The notes under the pieces were generated by a model that was not told the origin of the DNA, made no database searches, and saw only the letters and a list, made by a program, of their open reading frames with translations. 64,000 nucleotides of DNA from Bradyrhizobium sp. 190 (lineage in GTDB: Bacteria; Pseudomonadota; Alphaproteobacteria; Rhizobiales; Xanthobacteraceae), in the NCBI RefSeq assembly GCF_023073415.1, contig NZ_JADPJL010000023.1, positions 62,001 to 126,000 on the forward strand. Direction: 5' to 3'. Positions 1 through 8,318 of the stretch are shown here, in pieces. The first letter of the stretch is position 1. The number at the start of each line of letters is the position of its first letter. A program made the translations under genes and the position numbers.

Positions 1-600
1 GGCGGCTCACATTTATGTTCCATGAACTATTGTTCTCGCTTTCGCCCTGCCGCAAGACAGCCGCAGGAAAACGATCTGGCGGCCACGCATGTCGGCTTTC
101 GAACAGTGCACAGCAAGTCGAATCCCTAACGGCTCATTTTTTACCGGGCTCGGTCGATACGCGAGGTCGGTGCGGCGTTGCGGCGCAGACCATTATTCAT
201 GGCCGCTGCGGCGCTGAGCTATGAAGATGATGCCCGCGCGCCGAAGACCGCACGCAAGCGGCGACTGATATCGCGTCGGTGCTCCAAAGCACGGGGACAC
301 GCCACCTTGCGCGACGATGTCCGCCTTTGCGATACCGGATGAGCGGACCTCATATTTGTCGTTCTGGCTCGGCCTCTACGCGCGACGGCAAGTTGCGGCG
401 ATATAGCGGATGACTAGAGAAAGTAAGTGCGTTGCGCCGAACATCTGCTCGCGTGCTCTAGGGTGTCATTCGGCCTGCAATATTGACCCCTAAGCCGGGG
501 GGCACGTCGGCCCATTCAGGCCGATTTTTCAAATCATGCGCCGAGGTACATTGTATGCCAGTTTTGCGACAGGCAAATTTCATCGTGCACTATTTTAGCG
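1..600. other. Upstream region without a convincing gene
   Basis: No reading frame here looks like a known protein. Just before the AraC-type gene there is a repeated hexamer, GTGCAC at 585-590 and again at 602-607, separated by 11 bases. Because GTGCAC is its own reverse complement, the pair could serve as a dimeric operator or be chance. A G-rich stretch near 480-510 resembles the edge of a mobile element but could not be assigned. Confidence 0.4.
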
Positions 601-673
601 AGTGCACAACTTCCAAAGGTTGTGTAAACTAAAGCTGTCGGCTGGGGCACGTAGCAGCATTTTTAAGACTGGA

Positions 674-1771
674 ATGGAGCCATCGGTCGTGATCGCCACA
701 CCTCAGGCCCGCGCCAGTGCTTATTTTCCCTTTATACACTTCCTGGAGAACATCGGCGCATCATTCGAGCGCTTCCTTGACAAGGAGTTGGTCACTGCTA
801 TCGCGCGCGAGGATCACGAGACTTTGATCCCTGTCCATTTGGCGCATGCCTTTCTGGACAAGGGAGCTCAATTGGCCGGGCTTTCTGATTTTGGTTTTGT
901 TGTCGGCGAGCACGCGCGCGTAGCGGCTCTTGGCGCATTCGGTCGCAGCTTGCTCAGGTCGCTGACCTTGCATGATGCGCTCGGCAAGCTTCGCTCCAGC
1001 TTTGCTCTTTACAGTTCGGCTGAACGAATCTGGTGGTATCGGTCCGATGGCAAAATTTACATCTGCCACGCCTACGTCCGAAAGACGGGTGCCGGCAGCC
1101 GCCATGGACAACAATGCGCGCTCCTGCTGTTGCGAGACCTCGTAAGACTCGCAGCCGGGCCGAACTGGCAGCCCAAAGAAGTCCTCTCTATAAATCCGCT
1201 CCTTGACGCCGCTCCGATGACGGAGGTGTTCGACGGCGCAGAGGTAAGACACTCGAAATTCTGTGGTTTCGCCTTTCCGCAGGAGTTCATGACACTCTCC
1301 TATCGTTTCCAGGATGACGCCGCCCGCTGCTGCGAGTTTGATCCGAAGAATTTCGAGGCGTCGGCACCTGCGACCGATTTCGTCGGCTCGATCCGACAAG
1401 TGATTGCGGCCCTGATGAAACAAGGAAAATGCGAACTTTCTCAGGTCGCGAATGCGATCGGGATAAAACCCCGGACGCTGCAGCGGCGTCTTTCGCAGGC
1501 TCATGAGGAGTATTCAGAAGTCCTCGCGAGTCTCCGCCTTGAAACGGCGTTCCGGCTTATGAACGACCCCGGCCGGCGGCTGATCGATATTGCCTATGAA
1601 CTTGGTTACGCGGATCCGTCGAATTTTACTCGGGCCTTCCGCGGTTGGACGGGCGTTACACCCTCGCAATTCCGGCAGCTACGCAAGGAAGGAGAACGGA
1701 TTCGGCTCCCACGCGATCTGACTTGCTCCTGTCGCGAAATGACAAGACGGGTTAGAGGGGGCCGCGTATGA
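674..1771 (+). CDS. AraC-family transcriptional regulator
   Basis: A 365-residue regulator of the AraC family with an N-terminal AraC-type arabinose-binding-like domain (roughly residues 20-210, the kind found in OruR/ArgR-like regulators) and a C-terminal double helix-turn-helix (about 255-350). The C-terminal half shows the expected signature: a first helix-turn-helix in the stretch LSQVANAIGIKPRTLQRRL, then the IAYELGYADPSNFTRAF signature of the second one followed by WTGVTPSQFR. The frame is open upstream to 602, but the ATG at 674 (MEPSVVIATP) fits the usual beginning of the family better. The gene lies 175 bp upstream of a same-strand set of exported proteins, so it may regulate them; that is inference. 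The inducer is unknown. Confidence 0.85.
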   Translation: MEPSVVIATPQARASAYFPFIHFLENIGASFERFLDKELVTAIAREDHETLIPVHLAHAFLDKGAQLAGLSDFGFVVGEHARVAALGAFGRSLLRSLTLHDALGKLRSSFALYSSAERIWWYRSDGKIYICHAYVRKTGAGSRHGQQCALLLLRDLVRLAAGPNWQPKEVLSINPLLDAAPMTEVFDGAEVRHSKFCGFAFPQEFMTLSYRFQDDAARCCEFDPKNFEASAPATDFVGSIRQVIAALMKQGKCELSQVANAIGIKPRTLQRRLSQAHEEYSEVLASLRLETAFRLMNDPGRRLIDIAYELGYADPSNFTRAFRGWTGVTPSQFRQLRKEGERIRLPRDLTCSCREMTRRVRGGRV

Positions 1772-1946
1772 ACCTCGAATCAGCTGAGGACTGTGAGGTC
1801 GTTTTCGCCTCAGTGGTGATTCTCTGCCAACATTTCACGACGGGGAACTGACGTGAATTGAGTGCAGCGAGACGGCAGCATTGCGAGCTCCGACGTCGGC
1901 AAGGTTTTGCCGCCATACGATCTCCGACACATCGATAGGGGAAAAA

Positions 1947-2642
1947 ATGACGATTCTTCGAACCGCTCTCCTCGCCATTTCGGCAGCCGGCTTGCTCGGC
2001 GCTCCCGAACGCCTTCTTGCGCAATCGACGGCCGAGACCAAACCCCACGTTCCATTGGAAAAATCTATCGGGCAGGCAAAGCCGGAAGTCGTTCCATCGC
2101 TATTCGTTCTCAATTCGAGGGGCGCAAGCCTGAAGGACGGCAAGCTTGTGCTGACCGGCGTTTCTCCCAACGCCATCGTATTTGCGGATCGTCCCGTCCG
2201 GGCTGCGGGTCATGATCTAACAACTCGCATCGTGGAGGATTGGGGCAGTGGAAGCGACAATTTTGCCCAGGATCCGCCCAACGCCACGATCTCGGGCTTC
2301 AAGAAAGACGGTTCAGCCGTTCTCGATGCTGTGGTCGTATTGAAGTCTCCTAAACTGGAGGCTGACAAGCTGACTTTCGACGTCACCGTCCTGGAAGGCG
2401 ACCTTGCGGGAGCCGACGGGCCTGCATCGGTTTTCATCGACATCATCGGGCGGCCGTTCACGCCACTGTCGTTCGCAGGTGTTGCACGACGGACGGCCTG
2501 GCGAGGGGCGTTCTACCGCGGCGCCGCAGTCGCTGCGGGAGCGGCGGCCATCGGAGCCGCGGCCTACGGCGCTTACGGCTATCCGCCGCCCGCCTATTAT
2601 CGCCCGCCCTGCGGGGCGTATCCCTATCCACCTTGCTACTGA
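1947..2642 (+). CDS. Exported protein with C-terminal AGVARRT motif
   Basis: A 231-residue protein starting at ATG 1947 behind a purine-rich ribosome site (GGGGAAA). Residues 1-26 form a signal peptide ending LLAQS. The middle shows no family I can name but is rich in short beta-like segments (VVVLKSPKLEADKLTFDVTV). Near residue 168 comes GRPFTPLSFAGVARRT, then an Ala/Gly-rich hydrophobic run and a Pro/Tyr-rich tail (YPPPAYYRPP). The same motif recurs in the small protein at 5226-5534, three genes on, which suggests a shared sorting or envelope-anchoring role. The frame was extended upstream to 1881 by chance; the signal peptide fixes the start. First gene of a plus-strand envelope cluster. 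Function unknown. Confidence 0.75.
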   Translation: MTILRTALLAISAAGLLGAPERLLAQSTAETKPHVPLEKSIGQAKPEVVPSLFVLNSRGASLKDGKLVLTGVSPNAIVFADRPVRAAGHDLTTRIVEDWGSGSDNFAQDPPNATISGFKKDGSAVLDAVVVLKSPKLEADKLTFDVTVLEGDLAGADGPASVFIDIIGRPFTPLSFAGVARRTAWRGAFYRGAAVAAGAAAIGAAAYGAYGYPPPAYYRPPCGAYPYPPCY

Positions 2643-2680
2643 GAAAGATTATTCCAGCACAATTATTCAGTGAGGCGACG

Positions 2681-4297
2681 ATGAGAAATTTTTTCGCTAG
2701 CTATCTCGTACCGGCCCTGACTTTGGCGACGCTGGCATGCCCCGGCATCGCGGCGGCTCAGACACCAATCCCCCCCTCGCTCACCACGCCGGACCGGGTC
2801 GAGTCTCGCCTTGGACCGCTCGAATTCAAGGACGGCGCCCCAAGCAAAGCGACCCGCGAGAAAGTCTTCGATAATCTCGACTACACATACGCATTTCGCG
2901 CCTTCATGGACAACATGCGAGGCGTCAGCATCCATGCCCTGCGTAAGGGCATGATGGATATCGGGGTCAAGGCCAATGAAGTCCTCGTCTTCTCGGAGCT
3001 AATGGATGCCAAATCGCTATTTCTGACGGCCAACGCCGACACGATCTACGTCATGGGCTTTCTCGATCTTACCAAGGGGCCGGTGGTGCTGGAGACCCCG
3101 CCCAAGTTTCTTGGCGCCGTGCAGGATGCCTGGTTCCGCTGGGTCACAGATATTGGCGCCCCCGGTCCCGACCGCGGCGAGGGCGGCAAGTATCTGATCG
3201 TTCCGCCGGATTACGAGGGTACGTTGCCGGAAGGCGGGTTCTTTGTCGCGCGCGCCCGCACCAACTCCATCGTGTGGTTCGGCCGGTCGTTCCTCGAGAA
3301 CAAGAGCGATCCGAAACCCGCGGTCGAGACAATCCGAAAGTTCACCAAGGTCTACCCATACGAGCCCGGCGGCGTCGGCACGCCGATTGCCGAATTCCTG
3401 GCGGGCAAAGCCAAGCTCGGGCGGGTCACGCCGCCGCCACCGACCGTGTTCCACGAAGGCAGCGGCAAGGTGATGAACACCATTCCGCCCACCGATTGGA
3501 CCTATTTCGAGATGCTGAACGAAGTAGTGCAAAGCGAGCCAGCCACTTCGCTCGATCCCGAGCTGATGGGACCGATCGCCGCCATCGGCATCGTCAAGGG
3601 CAAGCCGTTCGCACCCGATGCGCGAATGAAGAAGATCATGACCGAAGCGCTCGCGGTCGCCAACGCCACGTCGCGGAGCCTGGTCATGTTCACGCGCGAC
3701 CCGAGCTGGTTCTACTACCCGGGCTCGAGCTGGGTGAACTACCTGTTCGAGACCGGGTACGAGTTTGAGACGCCAATCCCGATGATCACACGTGAGGGCG
3801 TCAAGCCCTTCCCGGAAACGGGCTACCGGACGATGGACGCGCGCAGCAACTTCTTCTACGCCGTTACCGGCATCACGCCTGCGATGGCCATGCGCCTCCC
3901 CGGCATTGGCTCGACCTATCTCTGGACCACGCTGGACGCGGACAAGCAGTACCTCGATGGCGCCAAGACCTACAAGGTCACCCTGCCCAAGGGCATTCCG
4001 GAAGAGAACTTCTGGTCGTTCACCGTTTACGACAACATGACGCGCTCGATGCTCGACACGCCGCAGCGTTACCCGCGAGCCGGCAGCCAGAGCTATCCAT
4101 CGCCGGCCGCCGAACCAAACGCCGACGGCTCAACGACAATCTACTTCGGGCCAACCCAGCCTGCCGGAGTGAAGCGCGGCAACTGGATTCAGACCGATCC
4201 GAAGAAAGGCTGGTTTACCGTCTTGCGCCTCTACAGCCCGCTGCCGCCGTTCTTCGAAAAAACCTGGCGGCTGAGCGAGCTCGAACTGGTACGCTGA
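2681..4297 (+). CDS. DUF1254/DUF1214 domain exported protein
   Basis: A 538-residue protein with a clean signal peptide (MRNFFASYLVPALTL... cut after IAAAQ). It carries an N-terminal DUF1254 domain (about residues 60-190, with the NADTIYVMGFLDLTKGPVV region) and a C-terminal DUF1214 domain (about 400-530, with YKVTLPKGIPEENFWSFTVYD and a terminal GWFTVLRLYSPLPPFFEKTW). Full length for the family, which is common in proteobacteria and usually periplasmic; its biochemical role is not established. The start at 2681 follows GAGGCGACG and gives the signal peptide. It follows the previous exported gene by 38 bp and so is probably in the same transcript. Confidence 0.9.
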   Translation: MRNFFASYLVPALTLATLACPGIAAAQTPIPPSLTTPDRVESRLGPLEFKDGAPSKATREKVFDNLDYTYAFRAFMDNMRGVSIHALRKGMMDIGVKANEVLVFSELMDAKSLFLTANADTIYVMGFLDLTKGPVVLETPPKFLGAVQDAWFRWVTDIGAPGPDRGEGGKYLIVPPDYEGTLPEGGFFVARARTNSIVWFGRSFLENKSDPKPAVETIRKFTKVYPYEPGGVGTPIAEFLAGKAKLGRVTPPPPTVFHEGSGKVMNTIPPTDWTYFEMLNEVVQSEPATSLDPELMGPIAAIGIVKGKPFAPDARMKKIMTEALAVANATSRSLVMFTRDPSWFYYPGSSWVNYLFETGYEFETPIPMITREGVKPFPETGYRTMDARSNFFYAVTGITPAMAMRLPGIGSTYLWTTLDADKQYLDGAKTYKVTLPKGIPEENFWSFTVYDNMTRSMLDTPQRYPRAGSQSYPSPAAEPNADGSTTIYFGPTQPAGVKRGNWIQTDPKKGWFTVLRLYSPLPPFFEKTWRLSELELVR

Positions 4298-4416
4298 GGC
4301 CATATCGATCCATAGTCACGCTTTCGAGCGGTCACATGGAGCGTATCGGGCAAGAAAATTCGGCCGATACGCGATCTGAAAGCGATTTGGCCGCTGAACA
4401 AACAAAGGGAAAGGCG

Positions 4417-5229
4417 ATGAAGAAGCAGGACGCAGCAGACAACTCGATCGGCCGAGTGGCCCGATGGCCGATTTTGGTCAGCACGATCTTGACTATGGGC
4501 ATTTCGCTCATGCCCGAGGCTCGGGCGCAAGGCGGCGACGCCGAAAAGATTCTTAAGGCGATGTCGGACTACGTTGCGAGCCAGAACACGGTGTCGGTCA
4601 CGTTCGACTCCGATATCGAGGTGATTACATCCAGCCTGCAGAAAATCCAGTTCACGAGTTCGGGCCAGGTGCAGCTGAGCCGTCCTGACAAGCTTCGCGC
4701 CAGCCGCACGGGCGGATACCGTGACATCGAGATCGTGTTCGACGGCAAGATCCTCACCGTGAACAACAAGGACAGCAAGGATTATGCCCAGATCGATGCC
4801 CCCGGGACGGCCGATCAACTGATCGACATATTGCGTGACAAGCACGGCGTCGTCGCTCCGGGTGCCGATCTGCTGCTTCCCAACGTCTATGACGTCATGA
4901 TGGCCGACGTTATCGAAGGCGCTGTGATCGGCAAGGGCGTCATCGATGGCGTCGAATGCGATCATTTGGCGTTCCGTAACACGGAAACCGACTGGCAGAT
5001 ATGGATCGAGTCCGGCGCCAAGCCGATCCCGCGCAAATACGTGATTACCAGCAAGGGCATCGGCGAGGCGCCGCAATACACGCTGCGCATCAAGGATTGG
5101 AAGACAGGCCTGCCGGCGGATGCCTTTGCGTTCAAGCCGGATACATCCGCCAAGAAGATCTCGCTCGGCGATCTCGGTGACATCGATGAAGTGCCGCAGG
5201 GCATTGCGAAGACAGGAGCAAAGAAATGA
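4417..5229 (+). CDS. DUF2092 family exported protein
   Basis: A 270-residue protein of the DUF2092 family. These are periplasmic proteins with a LolA/LppX-like fold in predictions; no substrate is established. The start at ATG 4417 is preceded by AAAGGGAAAGG. Residues 1-36 contain a long signal region (RWPILVSTILTMGISL, cleavage after ARA). Typical family segments include DALEAMSDYV-like KAMSDYVASQNTVSVTFDSD, LSRPDKLRASRTGGYRDIEI and the end KDWKTGLPADAFAFKPD. Its TGA overlaps the next ATG (ATGA at 5226-5229), indicating translational coupling with the small AGVARRT-motif protein. Same-strand neighbours are all envelope proteins. Confidence 0.88.
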   Translation: MKKQDAADNSIGRVARWPILVSTILTMGISLMPEARAQGGDAEKILKAMSDYVASQNTVSVTFDSDIEVITSSLQKIQFTSSGQVQLSRPDKLRASRTGGYRDIEIVFDGKILTVNNKDSKDYAQIDAPGTADQLIDILRDKHGVVAPGADLLLPNVYDVMMADVIEGAVIGKGVIDGVECDHLAFRNTETDWQIWIESGAKPIPRKYVITSKGIGEAPQYTLRIKDWKTGLPADAFAFKPDTSAKKISLGDLGDIDEVPQGIAKTGAKK

Positions 5230-5534
5230 CCGAGATGCCGAAAACGTTCTTCCATTTGTCGATAGCGACCATTCTTTGCGGAGCAGCCTTGTTGTGGAAC
5301 GGGCAATTGCCGCTGGATCCGCAATCATCGCTGCTTTCGTCCGCCGAAGCCCGGATCGGGCGCCCGCTGACGCCGATGAGTTATGCCGGGGTCGCCAGGC
5401 GGACTACGCGCCGGGCCGTGGCGGTAGGGGCGGTTGCGGCTGGTGCAGCGGTCGTGGCGGCGCCGGTGGTGGTCGCGCCCGCCTGCAGGCAGGTAGTGGA
5501 CGTCTATGGGCGAATCGCTACGGTTTGCCGCTGA
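5226..5534 (+). CDS. Small exported AGVARRT-motif protein
   Basis: A 102-residue protein coupled to the DUF2092 gene through an ATGA overlap. It begins with a signal or anchor segment (FFHLSIATILCGAALLW), then SSAEARIGRPLTPMSYAGVARRT at residues 38-60 region, then an alternating Ala/Val/Gly hydrophobic stretch, and ends with a short tail carrying two cysteines (ACRQVVDVYGRIATVC). The GRPLTPMSYAGVARRT block matches GRPFTPLSFAGVARRT in the protein at 1947-2642. No characterised family is recognised. The tail cysteines could form a disulfide in the periplasm; that is speculation. Confidence 0.7.
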   Translation: MTEMPKTFFHLSIATILCGAALLWNGQLPLDPQSSLLSSAEARIGRPLTPMSYAGVARRTTRRAVAVGAVAAGAAVVAAPVVVAPACRQVVDVYGRIATVCR

Positions 5535-5542
5535 AGCTTCGC

Positions 5543-5567
5543 GGGAGCGCGGCGTCGTCGCGCTCCC
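5543..5567 (+). terminator. GC-rich hairpin between operon genes
   Basis: A perfect 9-bp stem, GGGAGCGCG paired with CGCGCTCCC, with a 7-base loop, lies 8 bases after the stop of the small AGVARRT gene and 49 bases before the HdeA-like start. It has no downstream T-run, so it is more likely an mRNA 3'-end stabiliser or attenuating hairpin than a full intrinsic terminator. Confidence 0.4.
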
Positions 5568-5615
5568 TGTCAGTAACCGACCGGGCTTTTGAATTGGCCG
5601 CTACGCAAGGGAAAG

Positions 5616-5975
5616 ATGATGCGCCCAGAGAAACTGATCGTGAACGCAATAGCTATTATTCTAGCGGCTCCGGCGTTTGCCCAGGTGGAGCTCAAAACCT
5701 ATGCGGATCGCAACGGCTATCTCGACGTCCAGAAGCTGACCTGCGCTCAACTGGCAAACACCTTTCAGGAGGACGCTGATTATCTTACTACCTGGTACAG
5801 CGGATGGTACAACGGTCTCGCCCAAAAGCACTTGATGGAGGTGAATCGCGCTAAATCGCTGGAGCACGAGGTCATCGTCCACTGCAAGGAAAATCCCGGC
5901 AAGAAGATTATCGAAGCCATTGACGTGGTCTTCAAGGAGTACAGAGCTGAGAAGGGCATTAGAATGAAGCAGTGA
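5616..5975 (+). CDS. HdeA/HdeB-like periplasmic protein
   Basis: A 119-residue exported protein resembling the acid-stress chaperone family HdeA/HdeB. Two tandem ATGs at 5616 and 5619 follow AAGGGAAAG; either may start translation. The signal peptide (LIVNAIAIILAAPAFAQ) is followed by a mature part of about 97 residues with exactly two cysteines, in LDVQKLTCAQLANTF and EVIVHCKENPGKKI, the spacing expected for the single HdeA disulfide. The helical middle has the YLTTWYSGWYNGLAQ stretch common in rhizobial members. It sits inside the envelope cluster, consistent with a periplasmic protective role, although chaperone activity is inferred from family only. Confidence 0.75.
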   Translation: MMRPEKLIVNAIAIILAAPAFAQVELKTYADRNGYLDVQKLTCAQLANTFQEDADYLTTWYSGWYNGLAQKHLMEVNRAKSLEHEVIVHCKENPGKKIIEAIDVVFKEYRAEKGIRMKQ

Positions 5976-6032
5976 TCGAATTTCGCCGTTAGTGAGGTCT
6001 GATGCAGGCAATTTCGATCCAGGAGTTCATTC

Positions 6033-7142
6033 TTGCTGATTATTTTGACGCTCTACTTGATGCTGGTATGGCTCATCTTCTCCAGGCTCAAACTCCTGAG
6101 ATGGGGTTGGGCTTCCGGCACCGTTGCGGTGTTGATCGGCGCCTTCATCCTCTCGGTGTTCCTGGCGATGTTCAATTACCTGACGCCGTCGGGCAGTTTT
6201 GTCGTGGGCTCGCGAGTGGCCGAGGTCGCGCCCAACATCTCCGGCCAGGTGACCGTGATTCCGGTTCGTCCCAACGTCCCGGTGAAGGCGGGGACGACAT
6301 TGTTCCGCATCGACCCGACACCGTTCCAGTACAAGGTTGATCAACTCGAGGCTTCGCTAGCTGGGGCCAAACAGCAGGTCCTGCAGCTCAGGGCCAGTTA
6401 CGAGCAGGCGAGCGCCAATGCCGAAGGGCTGAGCAAGCAGCTCGACTTCAACACAAAGCGGCTCGCCGACATTCAAAGGCTGACCGGTGAAGGAGCTCAA
6501 ACCCTGTTCCGCGAGCAGGATACACAGGTCCAGGTTGAGACCGTCAGCGCGCAGTTGATCGCAGCCAAGGCGGCGCAGCAAAGCGCCAAGCTCGCCATGG
6601 ATGCCGAAATCGGCGGCGTCAACACCACCGTGGCCCAGATCCAGGCCCAGCTCGGCAATGGCAAATGGGAGCTCGAACAGACGACCGTTCGCGCGCCCGG
6701 CGACGGCTATGTCACGGCCATGGCCCTGTCCGCCGGTGATCGGGCAACACAGGCGAAGGCCGTGATGTCATTCATCTTCACCAATGAAATCACGATCCTC
6801 GGGATGTTCTCACCCAACGGGTTCCGGACCATCAAGCCCGGCGCGAAGGTCAAGCTCGTGTTCGACGATGATCCCGGCCGCATCTACCATGCGACGATCG
6901 CGGGAATCCCGCAGGGCACGGGAGAGGGGCAGATCGCGGTTTCCGGAACGCTGGCGCGCGCAAGCTCGATCCGCGGCGCAAAGACCTATCCGGCGGTCAT
7001 TTCCATCCCGCAGGACATCGACCGCAGCGGGCTGAGACTCGGTATGCCCGGCACGGCAACCGTGTTCTCGGAGAACGCCGGCGTCATCGGCCTGATCATG
7101 TCGATCCTGGTTTGGGTGAGTTCATATGCAGCATACCTTTGA
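6033..7142 (+). CDS. HlyD-family membrane-fusion (adaptor) protein
   Basis: A 369-residue periplasmic adaptor. Two N-terminal membrane helices (residues 1-16 and 26-48) are followed by a lipoyl/barrel half (GSRVAEVAPNISGQVTVIPV), an alpha-hairpin coiled coil (about 95-190, rich in Gln and Ala), the second barrel half (RAPGDGYVTAMALSAGD) and a C-terminal beta-barrel. There is a last hydrophobic segment at the C-terminus (VIGLIMSILVWVSSYAAY). The layout resembles the YibH/YiaV/AaeA branch. The start is TTG 6033, supported by AGGAG seven bases upstream; an ATG at 6060 would cut the first helix. No inner-membrane pump lies alongside, so the transport partner is missing or elsewhere. The barrel protein at 8319-9389 might be its outer-membrane counterpart; that is a guess. 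Confidence 0.85.
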   Translation: MLIILTLYLMLVWLIFSRLKLLRWGWASGTVAVLIGAFILSVFLAMFNYLTPSGSFVVGSRVAEVAPNISGQVTVIPVRPNVPVKAGTTLFRIDPTPFQYKVDQLEASLAGAKQQVLQLRASYEQASANAEGLSKQLDFNTKRLADIQRLTGEGAQTLFREQDTQVQVETVSAQLIAAKAAQQSAKLAMDAEIGGVNTTVAQIQAQLGNGKWELEQTTVRAPGDGYVTAMALSAGDRATQAKAVMSFIFTNEITILGMFSPNGFRTIKPGAKVKLVFDDDPGRIYHATIAGIPQGTGEGQIAVSGTLARASSIRGAKTYPAVISIPQDIDRSGLRLGMPGTATVFSENAGVIGLIMSILVWVSSYAAYL

Positions 7143-7232
7143 CGGCCTCACAGCTACCGCGCAGCAGCGGCGATCCGGGCCGGCCGATGAGATTTGCTGC
7201 GCCGGCATATTCCAGAAAGCGGGAATCAGCTC

Positions 7233-7715
7233 ATGTTGAGATATCTCATTGCGCTGGCGGTCATGGCGATCGCCGCGGTGTTGGCCGTCCCGGCAATCGC
7301 CCAGCAGCCGCCCGGAACGAGCGTGGGTACGCTTACCTGCAAGATGGCGCCCTCGATCGGCTTGATCTTTGGATCCCGGCAACGGATGGCCTGCCGTTTC
7401 GCTCCCAGCGGTCCGTATCCGCCTGAGGCCTATGTCGGCGTTCTCGGCACCATAGGTCTTGATGTCGGCATCACGGCGGGCGGCGTTATGGCGTGGGGCG
7501 TATTTGCGCCCACGACCGGGCCGATGCAAGGAGGCCTTGCCGGCGCATATACCGGGGTGAGCGGCGCGATCGGCGTCGGTGTCGGCGTCGGCGCCAACCT
7601 CCTGTTTGGCGGAACGGGGCGTTCGATCGCCCTGCAGCCGCTCTCGGTCGAAGGCTCGGTTGGAATCAATCTGTCCCTCGGCGTCTCAAATCTCACGCTC
7701 GCTTTGGCACAATGA
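7233..7715 (+). CDS. DUF992 domain exported protein
   Basis: A 160-residue exported protein of the DUF992 family. The signal peptide (MLRYLIALAVMAIAAVLAV... ending AIAQ) precedes the family hallmarks GTLTCKMAPSIGLIFGS, then MACRFAP with the second conserved cysteine, then GVLGTIGLDVGITAGGVMAW and a glycine-rich second half (GVGVGVGANLLFGG). The pair of cysteines probably forms a disulfide. The family is nearly confined to alphaproteobacteria and has no assigned role. The start at 7233 was chosen because the signal peptide begins there; the ribosome site is weak (GGGAATC). It follows the HlyD-type gene by 90 bp. Confidence 0.88.
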   Translation: MLRYLIALAVMAIAAVLAVPAIAQQPPGTSVGTLTCKMAPSIGLIFGSRQRMACRFAPSGPYPPEAYVGVLGTIGLDVGITAGGVMAWGVFAPTTGPMQGGLAGAYTGVSGAIGVGVGVGANLLFGGTGRSIALQPLSVEGSVGINLSLGVSNLTLALAQ

Positions 7716-7798
7716 GCATGTCGGCGATCAGCACCCATCAGCCACCCTTCGACTTTGACGAAGCCGCTGGTCCGAAGTCAGTCATTAGAGGACGTGCG

Positions 7799-8266
7799 AT
7801 GAAAACCACACTGCGTTTGCTGTACAGAGCAGGATTGTTGTCATTGTTGGCCGTTCTCCTGGCCGGGCCCGCATCCGCGCAAACGGATATCGGCAAAAAG
7901 GTTCTGGAAAAACTGACCGCCAGAATAGCAAAGCTCGAGAGCGCCTGCGCCCAGGATATCAAAACATACTGCAGTACTGTGACGCCCGGAGAGGGACGGA
8001 TGATCTATTGCATGCACGCGCATGAGGACAAGATCGATCCCAAATGCGCGTTCGAGCTGGGCGACGCTGCTTCGAGCGTGCAGGCTGCGGCGGACAGCCT
8101 GAAGGATGCGGTTATTGCCTGCAAGTCCGAGATAACCGGCGTGTGTGGAAAGACGGTGCCGGGCGAGGGCCGGATCGCCGCATGTTTGCTGACGAATAAA
8201 TCGGCAGCATCGAGCGGCTGTGTGGCCGCCATTCAAAGAATCGAAGCCATCGCGGCGGACCCATGA
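7799..8266 (+). CDS. Cysteine-rich repeat exported protein
   Basis: A 155-residue exported protein with a signal peptide (LLSLLAVLLAGPASAQ) and two copies of a Cys-rich repeat of the Golgi-apparatus-protein-1 / cys_rich_FGFR type. Copy one spans C-x5-YCSTVTPGEGRMIYCMHAH with a following KCAFEL; copy two spans C-x6-VCGKTVPGEGRIAACLLTN with a following SGCVAA. In both, the PGEGR core precedes a cysteine. The repeats probably form small disulfide-bonded helical units. Such proteins are scattered in alpha- and betaproteobacteria without an assigned function. The ATG at 7799 is chosen by the signal peptide; the upstream frame to 7493 only shadows the DUF992 gene. Confidence 0.82.
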   Translation: MKTTLRLLYRAGLLSLLAVLLAGPASAQTDIGKKVLEKLTARIAKLESACAQDIKTYCSTVTPGEGRMIYCMHAHEDKIDPKCAFELGDAASSVQAAADSLKDAVIACKSEITGVCGKTVPGEGRIAACLLTNKSAASSGCVAAIQRIEAIAADP

Positions 8267-8318
8267 TCGTGAAACGAGCTCAGGTGGGCCACCAACTCTC
8301 TAGCCATTGGGGGCAATA

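Noticed and set aside
1752..2176. Overlapping minus-strand frames opposite the first exported gene
   Set aside because: Shadows; the plus-strand signal peptide and ribosome site decide the strand.
4231..5328. 365-codon minus-strand frame
   Set aside because: Opposite-strand shadow of the DUF2092 gene; composition is Arg/His/Asp-rich and no domain is visible.
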